From positions 5,270 through 69,269 of the forward strand of contig NZ_FNHE01000008.1 of NCBI RefSeq assembly GCF_900103785.1: DNA of 64,000 nt. The letters are read 5' to 3'. The position numbers were made by a program, and so were the translations under genes. Within the stretch, counting starts at the first letter, position 1. Each line of letters begins with the position of its first letter. This DNA comes from Geodermatophilus siccatus. Lineage in GTDB: Bacteria; Actinomycetota; Actinomycetes; Mycobacteriales; Geodermatophilaceae. Of the stretch, positions 18,303-29,687 are shown one piece after another. Below the pieces are notes generated by a model. It was given only the letters and a program-made list of their open reading frames with translations. It made no database searches and had not been told where the DNA came from.

Positions 18303-18364
18303 CCGGTGGTGTGCGGTCGTGGCGCATGCGTCGGTCGAGACGCGCCACGACCGCACACCACCGG
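18303..18364. repeat. 23-bp perfect inverted repeat between convergent clpX and valS
   Basis: Arms at 18303-18325 and 18342-18364 are perfect inverse copies (CCGGTGGTGTGCGGTCGTGGC... in the left arm) separated by 16 nt. It ends 13 bp before the valS stop. Probably a bidirectional terminator or a REP-like intergenic palindrome. Confidence 0.75.
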
Positions 18365-18377
18365 GGAGTCGCCGCGG

Positions 18378-20963
18378 TCAGGCCTCGGCGGGTGGGGCGA
18401 GGACGACGTCGACCGCCAGCGGCCCCTCGCTCGCGACGACCTCCAACGAGGCGATCCGGCCGGCCTCGACCAGGTCGCTGCGCGCGGCCTCGACCAGCGC
18501 CACCTGCTCGGCCGGTGCGGTCACCGTCGCGGACTGCACGTCGGCGCGCATCGAGACCTTCGCGTCGGACTTGGCCTTGCGGACCCCGGCCAGCGCGGTC
18601 GCCACCACCGACACCACCGCGGGGTCCCCACCGGTCGGCAGCTCGGTCGCGGCCGGCCACGGCGCGCGGTGCACCGAGCCCGACTGCCACCAGGACCAGA
18701 CCTCCTCGGTGACGAACGGCAGCACCGGCGCGAACAGCCGCAGCTGCACCGACAGGGCGAGCGCCAGCGTGGCCCGGGCGGACTCGGCGGCCGGCCCCGA
18801 CCCGTAGGCGCGGGACTTCACCAGCTCCACGTAGTCGTCGCAGAACGACCAGAAGAACGCCTCGGCGACCTCGAGCGCGCGGGTGTAGTTGTAGGACTCC
18901 ATCGCCGCGGTCGCCTCGTCGACGACCTGCGCCAGCCCGGCCAGCAGGCCGTGGTCGATCGGCTCGGTGACGGCCGAGGCCGACAGGTCCGCCGACGCCC
19001 CCAGTCCCAGCACGAACTTGCCGACGTTGAGGATCTTGATGGCCAGCCGTCGGCCGACCTTCATCTGCGCCTCGTCGAACGGCGAGTCCGCCCCCGGCCG
19101 GGCGCCGGCGGCCCGCCAGCGCACCGCGTCGGTGCCGTAGCGCTCGAGCACGTCGATCGGCGTGACGACGTTGCCCTTGGACTTCGACATCTTCTTGCGG
19201 TCCGGGTCGACGACGAAGCCGGAGATCGTGGCGTGCGTCCACGGCACCGTGCCGTGCTCGAAGTGCGAGCGGACGACGGTGGAGAACAGCCAGGTCCGGA
19301 TGATGTCGTGGGCCTGCGGGCGCTGGTCCATCGGGAAGACGTGCGCGAACAGCTCCGGGTCGGTGTCCCAGCCCGAGGCCACCTGCGGCGACAGCGACGA
19401 CGTCGCCCAGGTGTCCATGACGTCGGGGTCGGCGACGAAGCCGCCGGGCACGCCGCGTTGGTCCTCGGAGAAGCCCGGGGGGACGTCGGACGACGGGTCG
19501 ACCGGCAGGGACTCCTCCGGCGCCAGGATCGGCTCGTCGTGGACCGGCTCACCGGAGGGGTCGAGCCGGTACCAGACCGGGAACGGGACGCCGAAGAACC
19601 GCTGGCGGCTGATCAGCCAGTCGCCGTTGAGCCCCTCGACCCAGTTCTCGTACCGGTGCCGCATGTGCTCGGGCACCCACTGGATCTGCCGGCCGCGCTC
19701 GATCAGGGCCTCGCGCAGCGACGCGTCCCGGCCGCCGTTGCGGATGTACCACTGCCGCGTGGTGACGATCTCCAGCGGCCGCTCGCCCTTCTCGAAGAAC
19801 TTCACCGGGTGGGTGATCGGCCGCGGGTCGCCGTCCAGGTCGCCGGACTCGCGCAGCATCTCCACGATCCGCTGCTGCGCGCTGAACACGGTCCTGCCGG
19901 CCAGCTCGGCGTACCGGTCGGCGGGGACGCCGGGCGGTGCGTCGGGCAGCAGCCGGCCGTCCCAGCCGACGATCGCGCGGGTGGGCAGCTGCAGCTCGCG
20001 CCACCAGGTGACGTCGTTGAGGTCGCCGAAGGTGCAGATCATCGCGATGCCCGAGCCCTTGTCCGGCTCGGCGAGGCGGTGGGCGACCACGGGCACCTCG
20101 ACGTCGAACAGCGGCGTCCGCACCGTCCGGCCGAACAGCGGCTGGTAGCGCTCGTCGTCGGGGTGGGCGACCAGCGCGACGCAGGCGGGGATCAGCTCCG
20201 GCCGGGTGGTCTCGATGAACACCGGGCCGTCGGCGGTGTGGAACGCGATGCGGTGGTAGGCGCCCGGGCGCTCGCGGTCCTCGAGCTCGGCCTGCGCGAC
20301 CGCCGTGCGGAACGTGACGTCCCAGAGGGTCGGCGCCTCCTGGGCGTAGGCCTCACCGCGGGCGAGGTTGTGCAGGAAGGCGCGCTGCGCGGTGGCGCGG
20401 GAGGCCTCCGAGATCGTCCGGTAGACGTTGTGCCAGTCCACCGACAGCCCGACCCGCCGCCACAGCTGCTCGAAGGCGCGCTCGTCCTCCTCGGTCAGCC
20501 GCATGCACAGCTCGACGAAGTTGCGCCGCGAGACCGGGACCTGGTCCTTGCCCGGCTTCGCGGGGGGCCGGAAGTCCTCGTCGTAGGGGAGCGAGGGGTC
20601 GCAGCGGACGCCGTAGTAGTTCTGCACCCGGCGCTCGGTGGGCAGGCCGTTGTCGTCCCAGCCCATCGGGTAGTAGACGTGCTTGCCGCGCATGCGCTGG
20701 TAGCGGGCGACGATGTCGGTGTGCGTGTAGCTGAACACGTGCCCGACGTGCAGCGATCCGCTCGCGGTCGGGGGAGGGGTGTCGATCGAGTACGTCTGCT
20801 CCCGCGGGGCGGAGAACGCGGCCGCGCGGTCGAAGGCGTAGGTGTCGCTCTCGGCCCAGCGGGCGGCCCACTTCTCCTCGAGCCCGTCCAGCGACGGCTT
20901 CTCCGGTACACCGGCGCCCGCTCCGGGGACGGTGGTCTCCGGGGTCTGGATGTCGGTGGTCAT
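18378..20963 (-). CDS. valS: Valyl-tRNA synthetase
   Basis: 861 residues. The frame is open far upstream; the ATG at 20963 is chosen because it begins [14 protein letters not shown] just before conserved sequence and leaves 42 bp to divergent folC. Class Ia synthetase charging tRNA-Val. HIGH-type motif GSLHVGH near residue 70, KMSKS motif KKMSKSKGN near 590, and a large CP1 editing domain between them. The anticodon-binding helical domain fills the C-terminus. It belongs to the shorter bacterial form with little C-terminal coiled coil. Confidence 0.93.
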   Translation of the reverse strand: MTTDIQTPETTVPGAGAGVPEKPSLDGLEEKWAARWAESDTYAFDRAAAFSAPREQTYSIDTPPPTASGSLHVGHVFSYTHTDIVARYQRMRGKHVYYPMGWDDNGLPTERRVQNYYGVRCDPSLPYDEDFRPPAKPGKDQVPVSRRNFVELCMRLTEEDERAFEQLWRRVGLSVDWHNVYRTISEASRATAQRAFLHNLARGEAYAQEAPTLWDVTFRTAVAQAELEDRERPGAYHRIAFHTADGPVFIETTRPELIPACVALVAHPDDERYQPLFGRTVRTPLFDVEVPVVAHRLAEPDKGSGIAMICTFGDLNDVTWWRELQLPTRAIVGWDGRLLPDAPPGVPADRYAELAGRTVFSAQQRIVEMLRESGDLDGDPRPITHPVKFFEKGERPLEIVTTRQWYIRNGGRDASLREALIERGRQIQWVPEHMRHRYENWVEGLNGDWLISRQRFFGVPFPVWYRLDPSGEPVHDEPILAPEESLPVDPSSDVPPGFSEDQRGVPGGFVADPDVMDTWATSSLSPQVASGWDTDPELFAHVFPMDQRPQAHDIIRTWLFSTVVRSHFEHGTVPWTHATISGFVVDPDRKKMSKSKGNVVTPIDVLERYGTDAVRWRAAGARPGADSPFDEAQMKVGRRLAIKILNVGKFVLGLGASADLSASAVTEPIDHGLLAGLAQVVDEATAAMESYNYTRALEVAEAFFWSFCDDYVELVKSRAYGSGPAAESARATLALALSVQLRLFAPVLPFVTEEVWSWWQSGSVHRAPWPAATELPTGGDPAVVSVVATALAGVRKAKSDAKVSMRADVQSATVTAPAEQVALVEAARSDLVEAGRIASLEVVASEGPLAVDVVLAPPAEA

Positions 20964-21005
20964 GCCCCTCATCGTAGGTAGTGGCCGACTGGCATCCTGG
21001 ACAGG

Positions 21006-22382
21006 ATGAGCACCACGGCGGGTACGGGGCACAGCGGCGGAGCCGTCGATCTCGCCCGCGTCGAGGAGGAGCTCCTGGCGCGCTGGCCCGAGACGCGGCT
21101 GCAGCCCTCGCTGGCCCGCATCTCCGCCCTGGTCGACCTGCTGGGGGCTCCGCACCGCGCCTACCCCGTCGTCCAGGTGGCCGGCACCAACGGCAAGACG
21201 ACGACGGCGCGGATGGTCGACGAGCTGCTGCGCGGCTTCGGTCTGCGGGTGGGCCGGTTCACCAGCCCGCACCTGCAGTCGGTGCGCGAGCGGATCGTCC
21301 TCGACGGCGAGCCGGTCAGCGCGGAGCGGTTCGTCGAGACCTACGACGACATCGCGCCCTACGTGCAGATGGTCGACGCCGCCGGTGAGCACCCGATGAG
21401 CTTCTTCGAGGTCATGGTCGGCATGGCCTACGCGACCTTCGCCGACGCGCCGGTCGACGTCGCCGTCATCGAGGTCGGGATGGGCGGCACCTGGGACGCG
21501 ACCAACGTGGTCGACGCCCGGGTCGCCGTCGTCACCCCGGTCGCGCTCGACCACGCCGAGTACCTCGGCCCGGACGTCGGCACGATCGCCGGCGAGAAGG
21601 CCGGGGTGATCAAGCGCGACGCGGTCGCGGTGCTGGCCCGCCAGCAGCCCGCGGCGCTCGACGCGCTGGTCCGCCGGGCGGTCGAGGTGGAGGCCGTGGT
21701 CGCGCGCGAGGGCACCGAGTTCGGCGTCCTGGACCGGCGGGTCGCCGTCGGCGGTCAGCAGCTGCGGCTGCAGGGCCTCGGCGGCGAGTACGAGGAGGTC
21801 TACCTCCCGCTCTTCGGCGCGCACCAGGCGCAGAACGCGGCGACCGCGCTCGCCGCCGTCGAGGCGTTCCTCGGCGCGGGAGCGGCGACCGGGCCGATCG
21901 ACCAGGAGACCGTGCGCGCCGCGTTCGCCGCCGTCCGCTCGCCCGGCCGGCTGGAGCGGGTGCGCACCAGCCCGACGGTGCTGGTCGACGCGGCGCACAA
22001 CCCGGCCGGCATGGCCGCCACGGTCGAGGCGGTCCGGGAGTCCTTCGACTTCACCCGGCTGGTCGGCGTGGTGGGCGTGGTGCACGGCAAGGACGTCGAG
22101 GGGATGCTGCGCGAGCTGGAGACCGTCTGCGCCGAGCTGGTGGTCACCCAGAACAGCTCGTCGCGCGCGATGCCCGCCGACGAGCTGGGCGCGCTGGCCG
22201 TCGACGTCTTCGGCGCCGACCGGGTCAGCGTCCAGCCACAGCTGCCCGAGGCGCTGACCGAGGCCGTCGAGCTGGCCGAGGCCGGTCCCGACGACGCCCT
22301 GGGTGGCTCCGGCGTGCTGGTCACCGGCAGCGTGATCACGGCGGGGGAGGCCCGCACGCTCATGGGCGGGCAGCAGGCGTGA
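21006..22382 (+). CDS. folC: Dihydrofolate synthase / folylpolyglutamate synthase
   Basis: 458 residues from ATG 21006. Adds glutamate to dihydropteroate and to folates. The P-loop [13 protein letters not shown] lies at about residues 57-69; the Mur-ligase-like central domain contains [13 protein letters not shown] and [21 protein letters not shown], which are FolC hallmarks. The C-terminal domain has [12 protein letters not shown]. It starts divergently from valS and is followed after 73 bp by DUF4233 and then ndk, a conserved actinobacterial order. Confidence 0.94.
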   Translation: MSTTAGTGHSGGAVDLARVEEELLARWPETRLQPSLARISALVDLLGAPHRAYPVVQVAGTNGKTTTARMVDELLRGFGLRVGRFTSPHLQSVRERIVLDGEPVSAERFVETYDDIAPYVQMVDAAGEHPMSFFEVMVGMAYATFADAPVDVAVIEVGMGGTWDATNVVDARVAVVTPVALDHAEYLGPDVGTIAGEKAGVIKRDAVAVLARQQPAALDALVRRAVEVEAVVAREGTEFGVLDRRVAVGGQQLRLQGLGGEYEEVYLPLFGAHQAQNAATALAAVEAFLGAGAATGPIDQETVRAAFAAVRSPGRLERVRTSPTVLVDAAHNPAGMAATVEAVRESFDFTRLVGVVGVVHGKDVEGMLRELETVCAELVVTQNSSSRAMPADELGALAVDVFGADRVSVQPQLPEALTEAVELAEAGPDDALGGSGVLVTGSVITAGEARTLMGGQQA

Positions 22383-22455
22383 CCGGGCCCGCGAGGTCAC
22401 GGGTGGGCACAGCACGGCGCCGCACGGTGTCGACGAGCGCCGGCGAGGAGACACC

Positions 22456-22845
22456 GTGACGGCCGCGGACCCGGTGCGGGCGACCCGCGCGCTGCGCGGT
22501 GCGGCGGCCGGCGTGCTGGTGCTCGAGGGCATCGCCGTGCTCTTCGTGCCGCGCGGCATCGCGCAGACCGCGGAGGGCCTCGGCGGCGTGCGGCTGACGC
22601 TGCTGCTGGTGCTGGCCGTCGGCCTCGTGCTGGCCGGCGGGGTGCAGCGCCGTCCCCCGGGCCTGGTGGTCGGCACCGCGCTGCAGGTGCCGCTGCTGCT
22701 CACCGGTCTGCTCAACGCCGCCATGTGGTTCGTCGGCGGTGTCTTCGTGCTCATCTGGCTGTACCTCCTGCAGGTCCGCAAGGAGCTGCTCGGCCATCCC
22801 TTCCGGGAGCCCGCTCCGCGTGGGGACGGCGACCCCGCCGCGTAG
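22456..22845 (+). CDS. DUF4233 membrane protein
   Basis: 129 residues from GTG 22456. Four predicted transmembrane helices (about residues 14-34, 46-64, 70-90 and 92-108) with a short polar C-terminal tail. The location between folC and ndk is the standard position of DUF4233 proteins in actinobacteria; their function is unknown. Its TAG stop (22843-22845) is part of the TAGGCT that looks like the -10 box of ndk. Confidence 0.8.
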   Translation: MTAADPVRATRALRGAAAGVLVLEGIAVLFVPRGIAQTAEGLGGVRLTLLLVLAVGLVLAGGVQRRPPGLVVGTALQVPLLLTGLLNAAMWFVGGVFVLIWLYLLQVRKELLGHPFREPAPRGDGDPAA

Positions 22846-22848
22846 GCT
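22843..22848 (+). promoter_or_regulatory. -10 box of a leaderless ndk transcript
   Basis: TAGGCT ends 8 nt before the ndk GTG with no Shine-Dalgarno sequence between them, so transcription probably starts at or next to the start codon. Confidence 0.5.
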
Positions 22849-22856
22849 CCGCGCTC

Positions 22857-23279
22857 GTGTCTGAAGCCACCCCCGCCCGCACCCTCGTCCTCGTCAAGCC
22901 CGACGGCGTCGCCCGTGGCCTGGTCGGCGAGGTGATCTCGCGCCTGGAGGCCAAGGGCCTGCGCCTGGTCGCCGCCGAGCTGCGCACGCTGACCCGGGAC
23001 GTCGCGGAGGAGCACTACGGCGAGCACCGCGAGAAGCCGTTCTTCGGCCCGCTGGTCGAGTTCATCACCGGCGGCCCGCTGCTCGCCCTCGTCGTCGAGG
23101 GCCCCCGGGCGGTCGAGGCGTTCCGCGCCCTGGCCGGCGCCACCGACCCGGTGAAGGCCGCTCCCGGCACCATCCGCGGCGACTTCGGCCTCGAGGTGCA
23201 GAACAACATCGTCCACGGCTCGGACTCCGACGAGTCCGCCGCCCGCGAGATCGCGCTGTTCTTCCCGAAGCTGGGCTGA
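22857..23279 (+). CDS. ndk: Nucleoside diphosphate kinase
   Basis: 140 residues; GTG 22857 gives [17 protein letters not shown], the usual N-terminus. Transfers the gamma phosphate between NTPs and NDPs through a phosphohistidine. The active-site His is in [22 protein letters not shown] and the Arg/Lys ring residues are conserved. Length is normal. No ribosome-binding site; leaderless -10 box upstream. Confidence 0.96.
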   Translation: MSEATPARTLVLVKPDGVARGLVGEVISRLEAKGLRLVAAELRTLTRDVAEEHYGEHREKPFFGPLVEFITGGPLLALVVEGPRAVEAFRALAGATDPVKAAPGTIRGDFGLEVQNNIVHGSDSDESAAREIALFFPKLG

Positions 23280-23290
23280 GGCTCTCCGCC

Positions 23291-23352
23291 CGCGAGATCT
23301 GCACACTGGTCGTCATCGGCGCGCTGAAGGCCGCCACTGTGCAGATCTCGCG
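23291..23352. repeat. 15-bp inverted repeat after ndk
   Basis: CGCGAGATCTGCACA (23291-23305) and its exact inverse (23338-23352), 32 nt apart. Possible terminator or REP-like palindrome. A related GAGATCTCG motif occurs near 26135. Confidence 0.65.
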
Positions 23353-23382
23353 GCCGCGGGGGCCGTCTACCCTGGACGGGTC

Positions 23383-25311
23383 ATGAACGGTGAATCGCTG
23401 TACCCCCGTCTCGAACCGCTCCTCGCGCAGGTGCAGAAGCCGATCCAGTACGTCGGCGGTGAGCTGAACGCGCAGGTCAAGGCGTGGGACGACGTCGCCG
23501 TCCACTGGGCGCTGATGTACCCCGACGCCTACGAGGTCGGGCTGCCCAACCAGGGCCTGATGATCCTCTACGAGGTGCTCAACGAGCGGCCCGACGCCCT
23601 GGCCGAGCGCACCTACGCCGTGTGGCCCGACCTCGCCGCGCTCATGCGCGAGCACGGCGTCGGCCAGTTCACCGTCGACTCGCACCGGGCGGTCGCCGAC
23701 TTCGACCTGCTCGGCGTCAGCTTCGCCACCGAGCTGGGCTACACCAACCTGCTCGAGGCCCTCGACCTCGCCGGGGTGCCGCTGCACGCGGCCGACCGCG
23801 ACGAGACGCACCCGGTCGTGGTGGCCGGCGGGCACGCCGCGTTCAACCCCGAGCCGATCGCCGACTTCGTCGACTGCGCCGTCCTGGGCGACGGCGAGCA
23901 GGTCGTCGGGGACATCACCGACGTGGTGGCGGCGTGGAAGGAGCAGGGCCGCCCCGGCGGGCGCCTGGAGCTGCTGGGCCGCCTCGCGCGGGTGGACGGC
24001 GTCTACGTGCCGCGGTTCTACGCCGTCTCCTACGGCCCGGACGGCGCCATCGCGGCGGTCACCCGCACCCGCGACGACGTCCCGGCGCGGGTCGGCAAGC
24101 GCACGGTCATGGACCTCGACGAGTGGCCCTACCCGAAGACGCCGCTGGTGCCGCTGGCCGAGAGCGTGCACGAGCGGATGAGCGTGGAGATCTTCCGCGG
24201 CTGCACCCGCGGTTGCCGGTTCTGCCAGGCCGGCATGATCACCCGCCCGGTGCGCGAGCGGACCATCACCGGCATCGGCTCGATGGTCGACCAGGGGCTG
24301 CGCGCCACCGGGTACGAGGAGGTCGGGCTGCTGTCGCTGTCCAGCGCCGACCACTCCGAGATCGGCCAGGTCGCCAAGCAGCTCGCCGACCGCTACGAGG
24401 GCACCAACACCGGGCTGTCGCTGCCGTCCACCCGCGTCGACGCCTTCAACGTCACCCTCGCCAACGAGCTGTCCCGCAACGGCCGGCGCTCCGGCCTGAC
24501 CTTCGCCCCCGAGGGCGGCAGCGAGCGGATCCGCCGGGTGATCAACAAGACGGTCTCCAAGGACGACCTGGTCCGCACCGTGACCACCGCCTACGCCAAC
24601 GGCTGGCAGCAGGTGAAGCTCTACTTCATGTGCGGTCTGCCGACCGAGACCGACGAGGACGTGCTGGAGATCGCCGAGCTCGCGGTCGAGGTCATCCGGG
24701 CCGGCCGGGAGGCCAGCGGCCGCAAGGACATCCGCTGCACGGTCTCGATCGGCGGGTTCGTGCCCAAGCCGCACACGCCGTTCCAGTGGGCCGGGCAGGC
24801 CAGCGCCGAGACGATCGACTCCCGGCTGCGGCTGCTGCGGCAGGTCATCAACGCCGACCGCCGCGTCGGCCGCTCGATCGGCCTGCGCTACCACGACGGC
24901 AAGCCGGGCATCGTCGAGGGCCTGCTCTCCCGCGGCGACCGCCGGGTCGGCCGGGTGATCGAGCGGGTGTGGCGTGAGGGCGGCCGGTTCGACGGCTGGA
25001 GCGAGCACTTCTCCTACGAGCGCTGGACCGCCGCCGCGGCCGCCGAGCTCGAGCCCCTCGGCATCGACCTGGACTGGTACACCACCCGCGAGCGCGGCCA
25101 GGACGAGGTCCTGCCCTGGGACCACCTGGACTCCGGGCTGGACAAGGAGTGGCTCTGGGACGACTGGCAGGAGGCCCTGGCCGAGGAGGAGGTCGCCGAC
25201 TGCCGGTGGACCCCCTGCTACGACTGCGGCGTCTGCCCGACCAACGGCACCGAGATCCAGATCGGTCCCACCGGGCGCAGCCTGCTGCCGCTCACGGTCG
25301 TCGGCCGCTAG
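23383..25311 (+). CDS. TIGR03960-family B12-binding/radical SAM protein
   Basis: 642 residues from ATG 23383. An N-terminal region resembling cobalamin-binding radical SAM enzymes (MYPDAYEVGLPNQGLMILYEVLN) precedes a radical SAM core with CTRGCRFC (CxxxCxxC) near residue 275, which binds the 4Fe-4S cluster. AGGHAAFNPEPIADF and the C-terminal Cys cluster TPCYDCGVCPTNG match the family. It always travels with the TIGR03936 partner, which here starts within its stop codon; the pair may modify a tRNA or protein, but the substrate is unknown. Ends in TAG. Confidence 0.88.
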   Translation: MNGESLYPRLEPLLAQVQKPIQYVGGELNAQVKAWDDVAVHWALMYPDAYEVGLPNQGLMILYEVLNERPDALAERTYAVWPDLAALMREHGVGQFTVDSHRAVADFDLLGVSFATELGYTNLLEALDLAGVPLHAADRDETHPVVVAGGHAAFNPEPIADFVDCAVLGDGEQVVGDITDVVAAWKEQGRPGGRLELLGRLARVDGVYVPRFYAVSYGPDGAIAAVTRTRDDVPARVGKRTVMDLDEWPYPKTPLVPLAESVHERMSVEIFRGCTRGCRFCQAGMITRPVRERTITGIGSMVDQGLRATGYEEVGLLSLSSADHSEIGQVAKQLADRYEGTNTGLSLPSTRVDAFNVTLANELSRNGRRSGLTFAPEGGSERIRRVINKTVSKDDLVRTVTTAYANGWQQVKLYFMCGLPTETDEDVLEIAELAVEVIRAGREASGRKDIRCTVSIGGFVPKPHTPFQWAGQASAETIDSRLRLLRQVINADRRVGRSIGLRYHDGKPGIVEGLLSRGDRRVGRVIERVWREGGRFDGWSEHFSYERWTAAAAAELEPLGIDLDWYTTRERGQDEVLPWDHLDSGLDKEWLWDDWQEALAEEEVADCRWTPCYDCGVCPTNGTEIQIGPTGRSLLPLTVVGR

Positions 25312-26075
25312 TGGCCCGCCAGCCCGAGGGGCCGCCCCCGCCGCCCACCGTGCAGAAGCTGCGGCTGCGCTACGCCAAGCGCGGCCCGCTGCGCTTCGCC
25401 TCGCACCGCGACCTCGCCCGCGCCCTGGAGCGGGCGCTGCGCCGCGCGCGAGTGCCGATGGCCTTCTCCGCCGGCTTCTCGCCGCACCCGAAGATCTCCT
25501 ACGTCGGCGCGGCGCCCACCGGCGCGGCCAGCGAGGCCGAGTACGTGGAGATCGGCCTGGCCGAGCGGCGCGACCCCGAGGAGGTGCGCGCCGCGCTGGA
25601 CGCCTCGCTGCCGCCGGGCATCGACGTCCTCGAGTGCGTGGAGGCCCTGGGCCCCGGGTCGCTGGCCGACCGGATCGACGCGGCGACCTGGCGCGTGGAG
25701 CTGCCGGGGGTGGCGCCGGCCGAGCTGGCGCAGGCCGTCGAGGCGTTCCTCGCCGCCGACGTGGTCACCGTCGAGAAGCGCACCAAGAACGGCCTGCGCG
25801 ACATCGACGCCCGGCCGGCCGTGGCCAGCGCGTCGGCGGCCGAGGAGGCAGGTTGTGCCATACTGCACATGGTCGTCCGGCAGGTGACGCCCGCCGTTCG
25901 ACCCGACGACGTGTTGGCCGCCCTGGTTGCCGTCGCCGACCTGCGCCCGCCGTCGCCCCCTCGGGCCGTGCGTGAGGCGCAGGGCCGGCTCGACGACAAC
26001 GGGACCGTGGCCGACCCGCTCGGCCCGGACCGGGTCGCGAGCACCCGCTGCCAGGGGGAGCCCGCCACGGTCTGA
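25311..26075 (+). CDS. TIGR03936-family radical SAM-associated protein (DUF2344)
   Basis: 254 residues; the GTG at 25311 overlaps the TAG of the upstream gene (TAGTG), indicating translational coupling. The N-terminal VQKLRLRYAKRGPLRFASHRDLARALERALRRA and SAGFSPHPKISY are the conserved blocks of the DUF2344 partner of TIGR03960 proteins. No cluster-binding motif of its own. The last 40 residues are variable. Expected to act as a subunit with the radical SAM enzyme. Confidence 0.85.
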   Translation: MARQPEGPPPPPTVQKLRLRYAKRGPLRFASHRDLARALERALRRARVPMAFSAGFSPHPKISYVGAAPTGAASEAEYVEIGLAERRDPEEVRAALDASLPPGIDVLECVEALGPGSLADRIDAATWRVELPGVAPAELAQAVEAFLAADVVTVEKRTKNGLRDIDARPAVASASAAEEAGCAILHMVVRQVTPAVRPDDVLAALVAVADLRPPSPPRAVREAQGRLDDNGTVADPLGPDRVASTRCQGEPATV

Positions 26076-26338
26076 CCGGTGGGCCCCGGGGCCGCACGCC
26101 GTCGAGCGACACGGCTGCCAGACGTGACGCACCCCGAGATCTCGCACCACCGCAGGACCCGCACCACCGGCGCCCGGCCGCGGCAACTCCTCGCCCGGAC
26201 ACCGACCCCCAGACTTCGCGGGTCGCGCCTGCCGCCGCACCCGGCGCGGGGGCCCGACCCGTCCGACCCCGTGCTCCTGCGCGGCCGCCAGTCCCCGTGA
26301 TCGGCGCCCGGGAGCACCACACAGGAGGCGAGCCACGC

Positions 26339-29300
26339 GTGGCCGACCAGACAGACGACAGCACGACCACCCCGGCCGACGAGGGCCTCGACCCCGCCGC
26401 CCTGCCGCAGGGGGCGGAGGGGGCCGCCGCCGAGGACGACGTCCGCGTCGCCGAGGCCGGTGACGACGACGCCGGCGAGCAGGCCGCCGTGGAGGAGCTC
26501 GCGGCCGCCGAGGAGGACGCCGAGAGCCCCGAGCCGGCCGCCGAGCCCGAGGAGCCCCCGGTCTCCCGCTTCGGCGCCGAGTTCAGCTCCCCGGAGCCCA
26601 CCGCCGTCATCGCCCGTCCCCGCCGCCGGGCCACCCGCCCGGCCGGCGCGGCCGACCCCGGCGACCACCCGCCCGCGCCGCCCGCCGCCCCCACGATCCC
26701 GGCGTTCGTGAGCTTCGTCGCGCCGACCGAGGCCGACGTCCCGCCCCCGCCGCGCCGGCGCAGCCGCCGTCCGCTGGCCGAGTCCCCGGTGGTCGAGGAG
26801 ACCGACGTCGAGCCGGCCGAGGACGGCGAGGACGAGACCCCCGCGCCGCGCTCGCGGCGCAGCCGCTCGCGCCGCCGCTCCGCTGGTGCGGACGAGACCC
26901 CCGCGACCGACCAGGACACCGACACCGACACCGACTCCGACTCCGACGAGGAGCTGGCGGACGCCGAGGGCGACCCCGGTGTCGACGACGGCGAGGACAA
27001 CGGGGCCGGCGGCAGCCGGCGCCGCCGCCGGGGCCGGCGCGGGCGCGGCCGTGGGCGCAGCGGGGACGACGCCGCCGACACCGAGGGCGACGACGACGCC
27101 ACCGACGACTCCGCCGACGAGGATGTCGACGAGGACCAGGGCGCCGAGGAGACCGACGAGGACGCCGACGCCGACAGCGGCGAGGACACCGCCGAGGGCG
27201 ACGAGGGCGAGGGCGGCTCGAGCACCCGCCGCCGGCGCCGGCGGCGCCGCCGTGGCTCCAGCGGAGAGGCCGGCGAGGCGGCCGCGGGGAGCGACGACGA
27301 CCGTCCCGAGCGGGCCGGCCGCAACGGACGCACCACCAGCGACGACGACGTCAAGGGCGTCACCGGGTCCACCCGGCTGGAGGCCAAGCGCCAGCGCCGC
27401 CGCGACGGCCGGGACAACGGCCGCCGCCGGGCGCCGATCCTCACCGAGGCCGAGTTCCTCGCCCGCCGCGAGGCCGTCGACCGCAAGATGGTCATCCGCC
27501 AGCGCGGCGAGCGCACGCAGATCGCCGTCCTCGAGGACGACGTGCTCGTCGAGCACTACGTGACCCAGGCGCAGGCGACGTCGTTCGCCGGCAACGTCTA
27601 CCTCGGCCGGGTGCAGAACGTGCTGCCCAGCATGGAGGCGGCGTTCGTCGACATCGGCAAGGGCCGCAACGCCGTCCTGTACGCCGGTGAGGTCAACTGG
27701 GACGCCGCCGGGCTGACCGGCAAGCAGCGCTCCATCGAGCAGGCGCTGAAGTCCGGCGACAAGGTGCTGGTGCAGGTCACCAAGGACCCGATCGGCCACA
27801 AGGGCGCCCGGCTCACCCAGCAGGTCAACCTGCCCGGCCGCTTCCTGGTCTACGTGCCCGGTGGTTCGATGACCGGCATCAGCCGCAAGCTGCCCGACAC
27901 CGAGCGGCAGCGGCTCAAGGACGTCCTCAAGAAGATCGTCCCCGAGGACGCCGGCGTGATCATCCGGACCGCCGCCGAGGGGGCCTCGGAGGAGGAGCTC
28001 ACCCGCGACGTCGCCCGGCTGCAGGCGCAGTGGGAGGTCATCCAGACCAAGGCGTCCTCGTCGAACAACGCGCCGACGCTGCTCTACGGCGAGCCCGACC
28101 TGGCCATCCGGGTCATCCGCGACGTCTTCAACGAGGACTTCAAGGAGCTCGTCGTCCAGGGCGACGACGCCTGGGACACCGTCGAGGCCTACGTCGCGCA
28201 CGTCTCCCCGGAGCTGACCGGCCGGCTGACCCGGTTCACCGGCGAGGGCGACGTCTTCCGCGACCTGCGCATCGACGAGCAGCTGGCCAAGGCGCTCGAC
28301 CGGAAGGTGTGGCTGCCCTCCGGCGGCTCGCTGGTCATCGACCGCACCGAGGCGATGACCGTGGTCGACGTCAACACCGGCAAGTTCACCGGCTCCGGCG
28401 GCAACCTCGAGCAGACCGTCACGCGCAACAACATGGAGGCGGCCGAGGAGATCGTCCGCCAGCTCCGGCTGCGCGACATCGGCGGCATCATCGTCATCGA
28501 CTTCATCGACATGGTCCTCGAGAGCAACCGCGACCTGGTGCTGCGGCGGCTCACCGAGTGTCTGGGCCGCGACCGGACCAAGCACCAGGTCGCCGAGGTG
28601 ACGTCGCTGGGCCTGGTGCAGATGACCCGCAAGCGGGTCGGCCAGGGGCTGCTCGAGGTCTTCTCCGAGCCGTGCGAGCACTGCCGTGGCCGGGGCGTGA
28701 TCGTCAGCACCGACCCGGTGGACGAGAAGCGCCGCGGCAACGGCGGCGGAGGCGCCGGTGGCGGCAACGGCCGGCGGGACCAGCAGCGCGGTGGCGGCAG
28801 GGACAACGGTGCCCGCGACGACGCCAGGGACGCCGCGCCGGCCGAGACCGTGGCCGTCGGCGCCGAGGCGCCGGCCGCGGGGAGCCCGGACGGCGACGGC
28901 GAGGGGCAGCGCTCCGGCGGCGGCCGGCGCAACCGCGGCCGCCGCAACCGCAGCCAGTCCGGTGAGGAGCGCGCGGCCGAGGACGCCGCGGTGCTGACCG
29001 CCGCAGGCGCGCCCGTCGAGGACGCGGTGGGCGCCGACGCCGGTTCCCCGGACGCCGGGACACCGGACGCCGAGGCCCCGGACGACGCGGTGGTCGCGGT
29101 CGAGCCGGATCAGCCCGACGCCGTGACCCCGGAGGCGGCGCCCGAGCCCGTCGCCGAGGAGCCGGCCACGCAGCCCGCTGCCGAGCCGGCCGCCCAGGAG
29201 CCGGTCGCCCAGGAGCCGGTCGCGCAGCCGGCTGCCGAGCCGGCCCCGGCGGAGCCCGCTCAGGCACCGGCGCCCGCGGACCAGGCGCTCGCCGAGCCGT

Positions 29301-29566
29301 CGCCGGCCGGGCCGGAGGACCAGGCCGGGGCGGCGGAGGGGGCCGACGACGAGGCCGTGCCCGCCGGCGCCGGCCCGGACGACCCCGGCCCGATGGACGC
29401 CGAGCCCCCCGCGGAGCCGGTGCCGGCCGACACGCCGTCGTCCGCGGGCACGGCGGGGGAGACCCGGCCGCCGGTGGCCGACGACGGCAGCGGGACCGCC
29501 ACGCCGGTCACCCGCCCGCGCCGCCGCCGGGCGGCCAGCCGCCCGGCCGGCCCGCCGGCCTCCTGA
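26339..29566 (+). CDS. rne: Ribonuclease E/G family endoribonuclease
   Basis: 1075 residues from GTG 26339 with AGGAGG at 26323-26328. Single-strand endonuclease of mRNA decay and rRNA processing. The first 370 or so residues are low-complexity, with alternating acidic and Arg-rich tracts (disordered scaffold). The catalytic core begins at about residue 370: S1 domain ([21 protein letters not shown]) near 417, metal-binding Asp in VVDVNTGKF near 676 and VIDFIDM near 719, and the Zn-link CEHCRGRG near 779. The C-terminal 280 residues are Ala/Pro/Glu-rich. N- and C-terminal extensions around a central core are the normal actinobacterial layout. rplU-rpmA follow. Confidence 0.92.
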   Translation: MADQTDDSTTTPADEGLDPAALPQGAEGAAAEDDVRVAEAGDDDAGEQAAVEELAAAEEDAESPEPAAEPEEPPVSRFGAEFSSPEPTAVIARPRRRATRPAGAADPGDHPPAPPAAPTIPAFVSFVAPTEADVPPPPRRRSRRPLAESPVVEETDVEPAEDGEDETPAPRSRRSRSRRRSAGADETPATDQDTDTDTDSDSDEELADAEGDPGVDDGEDNGAGGSRRRRRGRRGRGRGRSGDDAADTEGDDDATDDSADEDVDEDQGAEETDEDADADSGEDTAEGDEGEGGSSTRRRRRRRRRGSSGEAGEAAAGSDDDRPERAGRNGRTTSDDDVKGVTGSTRLEAKRQRRRDGRDNGRRRAPILTEAEFLARREAVDRKMVIRQRGERTQIAVLEDDVLVEHYVTQAQATSFAGNVYLGRVQNVLPSMEAAFVDIGKGRNAVLYAGEVNWDAAGLTGKQRSIEQALKSGDKVLVQVTKDPIGHKGARLTQQVNLPGRFLVYVPGGSMTGISRKLPDTERQRLKDVLKKIVPEDAGVIIRTAAEGASEEELTRDVARLQAQWEVIQTKASSSNNAPTLLYGEPDLAIRVIRDVFNEDFKELVVQGDDAWDTVEAYVAHVSPELTGRLTRFTGEGDVFRDLRIDEQLAKALDRKVWLPSGGSLVIDRTEAMTVVDVNTGKFTGSGGNLEQTVTRNNMEAAEEIVRQLRLRDIGGIIVIDFIDMVLESNRDLVLRRLTECLGRDRTKHQVAEVTSLGLVQMTRKRVGQGLLEVFSEPCEHCRGRGVIVSTDPVDEKRRGNGGGGAGGGNGRRDQQRGGGRDNGARDDARDAAPAETVAVGAEAPAAGSPDGDGEGQRSGGGRRNRGRRNRSQSGEERAAEDAAVLTAAGAPVEDAVGADAGSPDAGTPDAEAPDDAVVAVEPDQPDAVTPEAAPEPVAEEPATQPAAEPAAQEPVAQEPVAQPAAEPAPAEPAQAPAPADQALAEPSPAGPEDQAGAAEGADDEAVPAGAGPDDPGPMDAEPPAEPVPADTPSSAGTAGETRPPVADDGSGTATPVTRPRRRRAASRPAGPPAS

Positions 29567-29606
29567 GGTCCCTGCGGGGGCCCGCCGTGAGCGGCTGGGG
29601 GGCACG

Positions 29607-29648
29607 GGGGTCCTCCTCCTTCCCCCGTTCGACCGGAGGAAGGACCCC
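29607..29648 (+). terminator. Hairpin after rne
   Basis: GGGGTCCTCCTCC (29607-29619) pairs with GGAGGAAGGACCCC (29635-29648) with one bulge. Its right arm begins a repeat also found at 51325. Confidence 0.6.
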
Positions 29649-29687
29649 GCCGCCCCCCACCGCTGGCGAGCTCGCGGTGGGACCCTG
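29635..29687 (+). repeat. Dispersed intergenic repeat, copy A
   Basis: Shares the order GGAGGA-GGACC-CCCCACCGCT-GCTCGC-ACCCTG with copy B at 51325-51373, about 75% alike by eye. Both copies follow a coding operon and include the right arm of a hairpin. Confidence 0.5.

Noticed and set aside
20964..23306. Upstream extension of the valS frame
   Set aside because: The frame stays open only by GC bias; it overlaps folC and ndk on the other strand, and conserved ValS sequence starts at 20963.
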